This document shows positions 53,490 through 62,007 of a stretch of 64,000 bases of DNA, in pieces. The notes under the pieces were generated by a model that ran no database searches, had not been told where the DNA came from, and worked only from the letters and a program-made list of their open reading frames with translations. Numbering within the stretch: position 1 is the first letter of the stretch; the number at the start of each line of letters is the position of its first letter. The DNA comes from Streptomyces asiaticus (GTDB taxonomy: Bacteria > Actinomycetota > Actinomycetes > Streptomycetales > Streptomycetaceae). The translations under genes and the position numbers were made by a program. The stretch is from positions 1,054,001 to 1,118,000 of the forward strand of contig NZ_JAGSHX010000001.1 in the NCBI RefSeq assembly GCF_018138715.1, given 5' to 3'.

Positions 53490-54362
53490 TCAGCCGACCA
53501 GATCCGCCACCAGCTTCTCGATCTCAGCCGCCGTCGTCGCCTCCGGGGCGCCGACGGTCATGCGGGAGGATCCAGCCGGCAGGCCGCGAACGCGCAGGGC
53601 GTGCTTGATCCGTCCGGCGCTCGGGCCCAGCAAGGCGACGACGCGGTCCACACGCTCCTGTAGCGTCGCGAGTTCGTCGGCTCCGGCACCGGCCACCTTG
53701 GCGGCGGCCAGCTCCAGGAAGGGCTCGGGGAGCGCACCGGAGCAGCCGGAGATCACGCCTGCACCGCCCTCGTCGAGCACCGTGGTGAGCAGGGCGTCGT
53801 TGCCCGAGTAGACGGTGAACTCCGCCGGAAGTACAGCACGATACGCGGCGACCTCGGTGGACGGAGAACCGCTCAGCTTGACGCCGGCCAGGTCGCACTC
53901 TCCCGCCAGCTGCGCGAACAGCTCAGGGGTGACGGTGATGCCACTGCGCTCGGGGAAGAGGTACGCGTACAGCTCGGCGTCCCCGGCGGCCTGCCGGACA
54001 CGCCGGAAGTAGTCCCGCAGCTCGTCCGCCTCGGCGGGCAGGTAGTAGGGGGTGAGCGCCGCGAGCCGGGTGGCGCCCGCGGAGACGGCGTCGCGGGTGA
54101 GGGCCACGGCCGTGTGCGCATCGGGGGCGCCGACGTGGGCCATTGCGGCGTCCGGCCCTCCAACCTCCAGAGCAAGTTCGGTCAGTTGGCGCCGCTCCTT
54201 ACGGTCCAGGGCGGGGAACTCCCCGGTCGTCCCGGCAATCATCAGCTGGCCTGTGGTGTCGGCGGTGAAGCGGAAAAGTTCGCGGGCAGCGACCAGGTCG
54301 AGCTCGCCGTCCGGGGTGAATGGGGTGGTCAACGGGGTGATGACGGTGGTCTGCGCAGACAT
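53490..54362 (-). CDS. dihydrodipicolinate synthase/N-acetylneuraminate lyase-family aldolase
   Basis: 290 residues, TIM barrel. The Schiff-base Lys162 is in AGVKLSGS and the catalytic Tyr134 in LYAYLFPER; the GTTGEFPALDRKER motif is also clear. It would split or form a 2-keto acid (2-keto-3-deoxy sugar acid type). It is divergent from a dehydrogenase-MFS-GntR operon with a GntR-like site between them, so it belongs to the same regulon. A weak GGAGGG lies 11 bases before the ATG. Confidence 0.92.
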   Translation of the reverse strand: MSAQTTVITPLTTPFTPDGELDLVAARELFRFTADTTGQLMIAGTTGEFPALDRKERRQLTELALEVGGPDAAMAHVGAPDAHTAVALTRDAVSAGATRLAALTPYYLPAEADELRDYFRRVRQAAGDAELYAYLFPERSGITVTPELFAQLAGECDLAGVKLSGSPSTEVAAYRAVLPAEFTVYSGNDALLTTVLDEGGAGVISGCSGALPEPFLELAAAKVAGAGADELATLQERVDRVVALLGPSAGRIKHALRVRGLPAGSSRMTVGAPEATTAAEIEKLVADLVG

Positions 54363-54412
54363 GGGCGAGCGGTCCCTCCGGTGGCACGGAAACATTTCAG
54401 AATCGGTCTACG

Positions 54413-54425
54413 GTTAACCGTTGAC
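54413..54425. promoter_or_regulatory. GntR-type operator in the aldolase/dehydrogenase promoter
   Basis: GTTAACCGTTGAC, one base from GTCAACCGTTGAC upstream of the gntR gene at 56839-56851. It lies 50 bp before the aldolase start and 84 bp before the dehydrogenase start. Confidence 0.7.
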
Positions 54426-54508
54426 GAACCTCATCGTACGCCCGATGATCTGCGGTGTCACGAGCCGCCGGGGTGGCCACCACGCCGCCCGAACACCGGA
54501 GTACACAC

Positions 54509-55483
54509 ATGCCCGACCCGTCCGAACATCTGGTCACGCTTTACCACCTGAACGACCTCGGCCCAGCGGAGCTGCGCCGCCTTCTCCCGAGCCACCCAGA
54601 CCTGCGGATCACCGAGATCGGCCCGGACGAGGACCCGCGCGACCACCTCGGCACCCTGGAGACCGCCACGATCGTCCTGGCACCGCTGGAGAAGGAGCGC
54701 CGCATCACCGCGGAGCTGCTGGACGCCATGCCGCACTGCCGCCTGCTCCAGTCCGTCGCCGTCGGCTTCGACGGCGTCGACCACCGCGCTGCCGCCGAAC
54801 GCGGCATCCCCGTCGCCAACCTGCCCGGCTTCAACACCGATGCGGTGGCGGACTGGACCGTGGGCGCGCTGCTGTACCTGCTGCGCCCGTACGCCTTCGG
54901 CCATGCCAAGGTCGAGCGCGGCAAATGGGGACCGGAAGGGGTCAGGGGACGCGACGTGTCGTCGCTGACCGTCGGGATCGCCGGATTCGGCAACATCGGG
55001 CGCGCCGTCGCCCGCCGCCTCGACGCCTTCGGCGCGCGCGTCCTCGTCCACGACCCGGTGCCCAGCGAGCCCGCCCGTGAGTACGTCGACCTGGACGAAC
55101 TCGCCGCGCGCAGCGATGTGCTGACCCTGCACATGCCGCTCAACGACGCCACTCGCGGAGTGATCGGCGAAGATGTGCTGCGGCGGATGCCGCGCGGCTC
55201 GTGGGTCCTGAACGCCGGACGCGGTGGCGTGCTGGACGAGGCGGCGGTCGTGCGGGCCCTCGACTCCGGGCAGTTGGCCGGCGCCGCGCTCGACGTCTTC
55301 ACCGAGGAGCCGCTGCCGGCCTCCTCGCCGCTACGCGGCCGTACCGACGTACTGCTGAATCCGCATGCCGCCGGCGTGACGCACGAGGCGTACCACAACC
55401 TGCGCGCCAGCGTGATCGACAGCCTCGACCTGGTGCTGTCCGGCAAGCCGCCCCGCAACGTCGTCAACGGAGTCGCCGTATGA
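54509..55483 (+). CDS. D-isomer-specific 2-hydroxyacid dehydrogenase
   Basis: 324 residues. NAD(P)-binding VGIAGFGNIGRAVARRL; catalytic Arg in LNAGRGGVLDE, Glu in VFTEEPLPASS, His in LLNPHAAGVTHE. Would reduce a 2-keto acid or oxidise a D-2-hydroxyacid such as glyoxylate/glycerate or a sugar acid. The ATG with GGAG eight bases upstream is used. Its stop overlaps the MFS start (ATGA). Confidence 0.93.
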   Translation: MPDPSEHLVTLYHLNDLGPAELRRLLPSHPDLRITEIGPDEDPRDHLGTLETATIVLAPLEKERRITAELLDAMPHCRLLQSVAVGFDGVDHRAAAERGIPVANLPGFNTDAVADWTVGALLYLLRPYAFGHAKVERGKWGPEGVRGRDVSSLTVGIAGFGNIGRAVARRLDAFGARVLVHDPVPSEPAREYVDLDELAARSDVLTLHMPLNDATRGVIGEDVLRRMPRGSWVLNAGRGGVLDEAAVVRALDSGQLAGAALDVFTEEPLPASSPLRGRTDVLLNPHAAGVTHEAYHNLRASVIDSLDLVLSGKPPRNVVNGVAV

Positions 55484-56829
55484 CCGGTACGCAGCCCGGA
55501 ACCCGGCCCGCCGATCCGGACACCCCGGCCACCGGCCGATCGCCCCGCGTCGGCCGCGTCCGCTTCGCCGTACTCGGCCTGCTGTTCGTCGGCATCACGA
55601 TCAACTACATCGACCGCGCCGCCATCAGCGTCTCACTGCCACACATCAGCCAGGACTTCCACATACCGCCCGCCGTCGCCGGCCTGATCATGTCGGCGTT
55701 CTTCTGGACGTATGCCTTCGGGCAGATGCCGGGCGGCTGGCTGGCCGACCGGTTCGGCCCGCGCGTCACCCTGTTCTTCGCGAGCCTGTGGTGGGGCGTG
55801 GCCACCGCGCTGATGGGGCTCGCGCGGAGCACGGGGATGCTGATCGTGCTGCGGATGGTGCTCGGCCTGGGCGAGGCCCCGTCCTTCCCGGCCAGCGCCA
55901 AGGTCGTCGCACGGTGGTTCCCGAAGACCGAGCGCAGCTTCGCTTCGGCGACCTTCAACAACGGCAACGCCGTCGGTGGCGCGCTGTCCATCCCCCTCGT
56001 CGCGCTGGTCGTCGCCGCGGTCGGCTGGCGGGGCGCCTTCGCCGCGGCCGGCGGGCTGGGCGTGTTGTGGGCGTTCGGCTGGTGGCTGTACTACCGCGAC
56101 CCGGAGCACCACGGGCAACTGAAGAAGCCGGAGATGGAGTACATCAAGGCCGGCCAGAACCGCGCGGACGCACCCGAGCAGACCGCGGTCCGCTGGCGCG
56201 ACCTGTTCCGGTTCCGGCTGGTGTGGGCGATGATGCTCGGCTTCTTCTGCGTCAACTTTGTCGCCTACTTCTTCATTACGTGGTTCCCGTCGTACCTGGT
56301 GGAGACGTACCACCTGTCGACGATGAAGTTCGGCTTCCTGGGCATGGTGCCGGGGCTCGCGTCCATGGTGGGCGGCTGGTGCGGCGGCCTGGTCTCCGAC
56401 TGGCTCGTCCGGCGTGGCACCCCGATCACCAAGGCCCGCAAGCTCTGCCTCGTCGGAGGACTGCTGGGGACGTCCGTCATCGCGCTCGCCGTCGTGTCGC
56501 CCAGCGTCGGCATGGCGCTGACGGCCCTGTCCGCGTCGTACTTCTGCTCCACCTTCGCGGCCGCCAGCGTCTGGGCGCTGCCCGGCGATATCGCGCCCAC
56601 GCCCGGACACGTCGGCTCGATCGCCGGCATCCAGAACACCGCCGGCAATATCGCCGGGATCGTCTCCCCGCTGCTCCTCGGCGTGCTGATGGGCAGCTCC
56701 GGATCCTTCGTCGTCCCGCTCGTCACTGCCGGCTGTGTGGCGCTGCTCGGCGCGGCGACGTACGCCTTCCTCCTGCCGAAGGTCGAGCCGCTGCGCCTGG
56801 ACCGTGGGCCATCGGGCACGATGGGATAG
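55480..56829 (+). CDS. MFS transporter of the anion:cation symporter (ACS) family
   Basis: 449 residues, 12 membrane segments. ACS marks: FVGITINYIDRAAISVSLPH, WTYAFGQMPGGWLADRFGPR, VLRMVLGLGEAPSFPASAKV, RWFPKTERSFASATFNNGNA. This family imports glucarate, galactonate, tartrate and other sugar acids, in keeping with the aldolase and dehydrogenase. Coupled to the dehydrogenase by ATGA. Confidence 0.94.
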   Translation: MTGTQPGTRPADPDTPATGRSPRVGRVRFAVLGLLFVGITINYIDRAAISVSLPHISQDFHIPPAVAGLIMSAFFWTYAFGQMPGGWLADRFGPRVTLFFASLWWGVATALMGLARSTGMLIVLRMVLGLGEAPSFPASAKVVARWFPKTERSFASATFNNGNAVGGALSIPLVALVVAAVGWRGAFAAAGGLGVLWAFGWWLYYRDPEHHGQLKKPEMEYIKAGQNRADAPEQTAVRWRDLFRFRLVWAMMLGFFCVNFVAYFFITWFPSYLVETYHLSTMKFGFLGMVPGLASMVGGWCGGLVSDWLVRRGTPITKARKLCLVGGLLGTSVIALAVVSPSVGMALTALSASYFCSTFAAASVWALPGDIAPTPGHVGSIAGIQNTAGNIAGIVSPLLLGVLMGSSGSFVVPLVTAGCVALLGAATYAFLLPKVEPLRLDRGPSGTMG

Positions 56830-56836
56830 TAGTCAC

Positions 56837-56853
56837 CCGTCAACCGTTGACGG
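56837..56853. promoter_or_regulatory. GntR operator upstream of gntR
   Basis: CCGTCAA-CCG-TTGACGG, a perfect dyad, 8 bp after the MFS stop and 30 bp before the gntR start. It shares its 13-bp core, with one difference, with the site at 54413-54425. Confidence 0.75.
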
Positions 56854-56882
56854 CATGTGCGAAGAACCGGGGAGGGGTCGGC

Positions 56883-57557
56883 GTGGACCAGCTGACCGTG
56901 AGGCAGGTGCGGCAGCTGCCGCTGGGGGAGCGCGTGGCACACCAGCTGCGGGTGCTGATCGTCACCGGGCAGCTGGAGCCGGGAACGCATCTGGTGGAGG
57001 GGGCCCTGGCGGGCCGGTTCGACGTCAGCCGTGGCCCGATCCGCGACGCCCTGCGGCTGCTGGAGGCCGAAGGGTTGGTGGAATCCCGGCGTCGCGGTGT
57101 CTATGTCACCGGGCTCAGCGAGGACGATGTCGACGAGCTGTTCACGCTGCGCGAGTCTATGGAGACGCTGGCCCTCACCCGCGCCGTCGAGCGCGCCGGG
57201 AAACTTGACACCGACGCACTGGACTCGCTGGTCACTGCCATGAGGGAGGCGGCCGACAGGGGGGACCCGGCCGCCTTCGCCCAGGCCGACCTGGCGTTTC
57301 ACTCCGCGTTCTACTCCTTGGCCGGACACCGGCGCCTGGCTGCCGTCTGGGAGCAGTACCGCCCGGTGTTCGGGGTCATCCTGGACGTCACCAACACCCA
57401 GGACCGCGACCTCCACCCCGCCGCGGAAGCCCACGCCGACCTGCTGCGCGCCATCCGCTCCCGCGACGTCGCGGAGGCCACCAGCCTCCTCAGCAGCCAC
57501 CTGCTGGGCGCCGGTGACCGGCTGCGGACGGCACTGCGGCAGGTGACCCACACGTAG
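56883..57557 (+). CDS. GntR-family (FadR/FCD) transcriptional regulator
   Basis: 224 residues, GTG start with GGGGAGGGG upstream. Winged HTH: LGERVAHQLRVLIVTGQLEP, LAGRFDVSRGPIRDALRLLE, SRRRGVYVTGL. FCD effector domain with metal-site pattern (ELFTLRESMETLALTRAV, DLAFHSAFYSLAGH, AHADLLRAIRSRD). Probably represses its own gene and both arms of the sugar-acid locus through the shared operator, and is relieved by a pathway acid. Confidence 0.93.
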   Translation: MDQLTVRQVRQLPLGERVAHQLRVLIVTGQLEPGTHLVEGALAGRFDVSRGPIRDALRLLEAEGLVESRRRGVYVTGLSEDDVDELFTLRESMETLALTRAVERAGKLDTDALDSLVTAMREAADRGDPAAFAQADLAFHSAFYSLAGHRRLAAVWEQYRPVFGVILDVTNTQDRDLHPAAEAHADLLRAIRSRDVAEATSLLSSHLLGAGDRLRTALRQVTHT

Positions 57558-57654
57558 GCGCTCATCGACTTCGTCCGCCACGGCCTACCACTCCGGTGCC
57601 TCGACGGCACTGGTCGCCCTGACGCCGGTGCCCACGGCGTCCGCAAGCCCCTAA

Positions 57655-57866
57655 CGGTGGTTTGTTGGCATCGGGTCGGGGCCGCAGTAGAAGGACGAGC
57701 GGGGGTGTGTGATGACCGCTCGTCGTCCGTGTCCGCTGGCTCCGGGACCGCTGGAGCAGTACGCCGCCGACTTCGATGATCTGTTCGACTCTCTCGCCCA
57801 GCGTCGGGGTTTTCGTCAGTACCTCACGGGGTTGCTGGCACCGCGGGAACGGAACAAAACGCTGAG
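57655..57866 (+). mobile_element. IS701-family element, N-terminal fragment
   Basis: MTARRPCPLAPGPLEQYAAD, FDDLFDSLAQRRGFRQYLTG, LLAPRERNKTL is the standard start of IS701-type Streptomyces transposases, with about 55 bp of upstream sequence. It breaks off where an IS4-type fragment begins. It is not the missing part of the remnant at 9898-10890 as far as can be seen. Confidence 0.8.
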
Positions 57867-58755
57867 TCGGTGGTGGTGCTGGCGAGCGTGATGACGCCGA
57901 CGGCCTGGACGATGAGGTCACGGGCGGTCTCCATGGCGATGGTGAAGCTGCAGCGGTCTGGATCGGCGCCGGGCCTGGCCTCGGCGGCTTCCAGCATCAC
58001 CATCCGTAATGCTTGGTAGACGGCGAGCAGGGACCACATCTCCTGCTCGATTCCTGTGGGGTCCCCCGAGCGCAGTACCCGGCCGTCCATGAGCGTATGG
58101 CACAGCGTAGTACGCCGACTCGTGCTCCCATCTTTGGTGGTAGAGGGTGACGAGCGTCGGAGCGGGGTAGCGGTGTGCGTCGGTCAGGGTCGTGACGAGC
58201 CGGTAGGAGCCGGTGAACGAGTCATCGCCGCAGTTCACGGTGATTTGCGCTTCCACGACACGCACCGGGACGGTGCCGATGACGGACAGGTAGGAGCCGT
58301 CGTGGAGACGGGTCAGGACCGGGGTGCGGCGGTTGGCACGCAGTCGGCCCGGAAACTTGGCGCCGGTGCCGTCCACGGCCGCGAGGAAGGCGTTGGCGTC
58401 GAAGCCTTTGTCCCACAGGACCAGCATGTCGGGGCCCAGATGGTGCAGTAGCTGCCTTGCGTAGGCGGTCTCGCCGTCGCTGGTGGGGCCGAACACGGTG
58501 CCGATCAGGGCCCGGGGGCCGGCCTCCACCAGGGTCATCAGTTCCAGCATCGGGTAGCCGCCGCGGCTGCCGGGTCCGAACCACTCGACGTTCCGCTCAC
58601 TGTCGGGGATCTTGATCGAGCTGCAGCCGTCGAAGGAAACCATCCGGAACGGCCCGAAGCGCACTCCGGTAGTCGTCGGCCGGGCGAGAGGGTCGGCCAG
58701 GTGATGGGGATTCTTGAAAACGGCTCTGTCCGCAGTTCCGTGAATGATCTTCCGG
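57866..58755 (-). mobile_element. IS4-family transposase remnant
   Basis: NPHHLADPLARPTTTGVRFG, PFRMVSFDGCSSIKIPDSER, LVLWDKGFDANAFLAAVDGT, YRLVTTLTDAHRYPAPTLVT, LYHQRWEHESAYYA give an IS4 DDE transposase. A frameshift near 58095 moves the C-terminus (GDPTGIEQEMWSLLAVYQAL, TAMETARDLIVQ-like end) into another frame. The N-terminus is missing. It is inserted in, or joined to, the IS701 fragment. Confidence 0.78.
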
Positions 58756-58798
58756 GTGCGGCGGCAGTCACGTGCAGCGTGTGTATCGGAGTGTCAGG

Positions 58799-59161
58799 TC
58801 ATACGGGCGTCTGTGGATCTTCGCGTCCGAGCATCTCGGCGAGGGGAGTCCCGGTTCGTGCTGCTGCGATTCGACGTGCCCGCAACTGGGCTCGGGTACG
58901 GGGGCGGAACTTGGGTTCCTTGCCGCAGCCGCAGGATTCGCGGCCCGCGTAACGCAGTCCGGCGTCCAGCACCGCAGCCACGACGGTCCACGCCTTGGTG
59001 TCTCGACGCCGTGGTGCCGCAAAGTCATGCCCAGCACAGAGCATTGGTTCGGCGCATCGGGTGCATCGGTGTCCGCCGGGCCCGGGGTGCTGCTTGAACG
59101 CGACGCGGCAGGGCACGCACACGTAGTGCAGCTTGTAGGGCTTCTCGGCGTAGTAACACAC
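58799..59161 (-). CDS. conserved zinc-ribbon protein
   Basis: 120 residues: MCYYAEKPYKLHYVCVPCRV, FKQHPGPGGHRCTRCAEPML, CAGHDFAAPRRRDTKAWTVV, SCGCGKEPKFRPRTRAQLRA. Two CxxC pairs (CVPC, CTRC) would bind zinc. I know this as a common actinobacterial hypothetical, often mislabelled. The gene is complete and sits between two IS remnants. Function unknown. Confidence 0.8.
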   Translation of the reverse strand: MCYYAEKPYKLHYVCVPCRVAFKQHPGPGGHRCTRCAEPMLCAGHDFAAPRRRDTKAWTVVAAVLDAGLRYAGRESCGCGKEPKFRPRTRAQLRARRIAAARTGTPLAEMLGREDPQTPV

Positions 59162-60181
59162 GAGACGAACGTACCGGCATCGTGGCGACTGACGAGGCGG
59201 TTTTCATGGCGCAGTTCATGACTGGGTGAGGATGCGGGTTCGCAAGAGTTCGAACGAGGCTCGGCCATACATTGCTCTCTTGAGTGTTTTGACCCGGTTC
59301 ACGTTCCCTTCAACAGCGCCGGAACTCCACGGCAGCGTGAGTCCGGCGGTGACGGCATCGAGGTCCTGGCGGAGGAAGCCGGCGAAGCCCTTCATCGGCT
59401 TCGGGGCGTCCTGCTCGGCCTGGCGGATCCACTCCAGCAGCAGGTATCCACGCTGGAGGCGGACCAGGTCGGCGAAGGCTCGGGCGAGGTCGCAGGCCCG
59501 GGTGATGTCCGGGCAGGCGAGCCGGACCTGAAGCAGCCGCTCGTCCTGGCTCTCGGTGAGCGTCTCGCGGGGCCGCATGATCCAGGAGGTGATCTTGCGG
59601 GGGCTGGGGATGTCGGCTCGGACCGGTTCGGCGGTGCCCGCTCGCAGGGCGGCGAGGTGTTTGCGGACGACCTGGCGGCTGCCCCGATATCCGCGAGCCT
59701 GGATCTCGAGGAACAGCCGGGTGCCGCTGACCTGGCCTTGCGCCTCGGTGAAGCGGGTGTTCAGGTATGTCTTGAACGCCTCCAGGACGCCATTGGGGCG
59801 GCGTTCGCGGGCGGAGACGAGCAGCTGGTCGAGGTCGGTGTCCCGGAAGCGGCGGACGGTCTTACGGTCGAGGTTCAGCCGGCGGGCGATCGCGCTGATC
59901 GTCCAGCGTTTCTCCAGCAAGCGGTGGATGTCCTCGTAGCGGTGACGGGTGCGCTCGATGATCTGGGTGCGGGGCAGTTCCGCGGGCGGTAACAGCATCG
60001 GGATCCCCTCCGGCACTTCGGCTACTTCGGCCGCCGTCTCCTCCTCGGCGCGTTTGCGCAGGCAGCCGCGGTGCTGGTGGCAGGTCTTCTCCACCGCGGC
60101 GGACAGGTTCTGAAGCAAAGTACTGGTGGGCCGTCGGCGAGGTGCCTGCTGAGCAGGCCCTTTTCCCACGGCCCCCAGCCC

Positions 60182-60215
60182 GAACGACGCGTGCGACTTT
60201 CGCCGCACGTCGCTC
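60182..60215 (-). ncRNA. group II intron domain V
   Basis: A 34-nt hairpin beginning GAGCGACGTGCGGCGAAAGT and ending CGCACGCGTCGTTC. It holds the catalytic AGC and the GAAA-type loop (GCGAAAGT) found in bacterial domain V. It lies 62 nt from the 3' splice site, leaving room for domain VI. Confidence 0.88.
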
Positions 60216-60223
60216 TCCGGTGA

Positions 60224-62007
60224 CTACTCCGTGAGTGCTGGAGCAGGTCTTGTGCCGTGGATGTCCGCGTGACAACTCCCGCAGACCACGAGGGTTTTGC
60301 GGTGTCGAGCGGCCATGAGATCTGCCCACGGCGGCCGGTTCCCGGATCGTCCGAGATCGGCGAGTTTGGCGACGTGGTGAACCTCCACCTCGTCGACGCG
60401 TCCGCATGCCTCGCATCGTCCCGCCAGGAGCCGGGTGACCAGTGCCTTGCGTTTGATGGTGACCGGGGCCAGCCGACGGTCAGTGATGACCGTCTTCTTG
60501 TTCTGTCGCAGCGGGATCCCGCCGAACCTTCCGACCAGTGGTTTCCTGTCGATGCGTTCTACGCGCGCCTCGAAGCACTTGCGTGGCCCGTGCGGCGTGT
60601 CGATGGTGGTCGCGTACTTGCGGGCCATCTTCGACACCGACGAGCGGTGCTTGTTGGCGAGTGTCATCAGCATCGAGGTCTCCATGACCCATTGCAGCCG
60701 GGCGAGTCGGAAGACGTCGCCGGCCATCAGGTAGTACTGGACGATGCCGCGGTACTCCGATCCGTAGGTGCTGATGATGACGTGGTCGTCCTGGTTCAGC
60801 AGTTCGGGTCGGCGCGCGGGTTTTCCGCGCTCCTTGTACTGGGCTTGCTTGGCAGATACCACCGAACGAGGGACACGCAGACCGATGGTCCCATTGACAG
60901 TGCGTCGCCTGCCGGAGATCTTGCGGTCGTTGTGAAGCACGGTGATGTCGTAGCCGAGGAACCTCGCCGCCCTGGTTCGGGCGTGCGTGATAAGTGTTTT
61001 CTCCGGCGACAGTTCCAGCTTGAGATCGTCCCGCAGGAACTGCGCGAGGTGCTCCTTGATTTCTTCGGCTTCTGCCTTTGCTCCGGCGAACCCGACGAGG
61101 GTGTCATCGGCATAGCGCACATACCTCAGCCGCCGGTAGCCAGGATCCTGAGTATCCATGCTGGGCATGCTGTGGAGTTGCTTGCGCAGTTCCCGCACCT
61201 TGGTGAGATCTCCGCGCTTGCGGGCATTTGCCATTGCCGCCCACACCCGGTGAAAGGCACGGTTCGACTTCCTGACTCGCCCCCGGGTGTATTCCGGGAT
61301 AAGAACCTTCTCGATGTACTCATCCATCTTATGCAGATAGATGTTGGACAGGATCGGTGACACAACGCCACCCTGTGGACTGCCGCTGTGCGTGGCATTC
61401 CAGACCCAGTCCTCCATGTATCCGGCCGTGAGCATGTTACGCACCAGCCGCAGGAACCGATTACCGTGGATCTTCTCACCCAGGATTCGGAGCATGACCG
61501 AATGGTCAAGCCGGTCGAAGCACTGGGCGATGTCCCCCTCGATGAACCAGGCTGTGCCTGTCCAGGTATTGACCACATCGCGTAACGCGGTGTGGCAACC
61601 CCGGCGGGGACGGAAACCATGGGACGAATTGGAGAACGTCGGCTCGTAATACGCCTCAAGCAGCAGGCGGATCACTCGCCAACGAGCTTGTCGCTCCAGG
61701 ACGGCAGGCCGAGCGGGCGCAACTTCATGCTGGCCCGTCCTTTCGGGATGTAGACCCTGCGAGCTGGGCTCCACCGGTAGCGTTCGTGGCGCAGCGCGTC
61801 GATGACGTGCTCGATCTTGCCCAGCGACATGCCGTCCACGGTCTCCCCGTTGACCCCGGGCGTCATCGCTCCCTTGTTGGAGTACAGACGTCCGTAGGCC
61901 AGCAGATACAACTGCGGATTCAAGAGCTGTCGATACAGTTCATTGCACGGCAGGCCACGCCTGCCGCGTTCACGGAGGACACCCAGCACCGTTTCGGCGC
62001 TCTGCAT
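60224..62007 (-). pseudogene. group II intron reverse transcriptase/maturase with HNH domain, frameshifted
   Basis: RBS GGGAGG before the ATG. The N-part (TPGVNGETVDGMSLGKIEHV, YIPKGRASMKLRPLGLPSWS) ends in TGA after DKLVGE near 61673; the next frame continues at once with VIRLLLEAYYEPTFSNSSHG. One lost G explains it. The rest is complete: FIEGDIAQCFDRLDHSVMLR, GSPQGGVVSPILSNIYLHKM, active site YVRYADDTLVGF, the maturase domain, and C-terminal HNH endonuclease (CEACGRVDEVEVHHVAKLAD, CGSCHADIHG). Total near 594 codons. Function depends on whether the shift is real. Confidence 0.85.
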
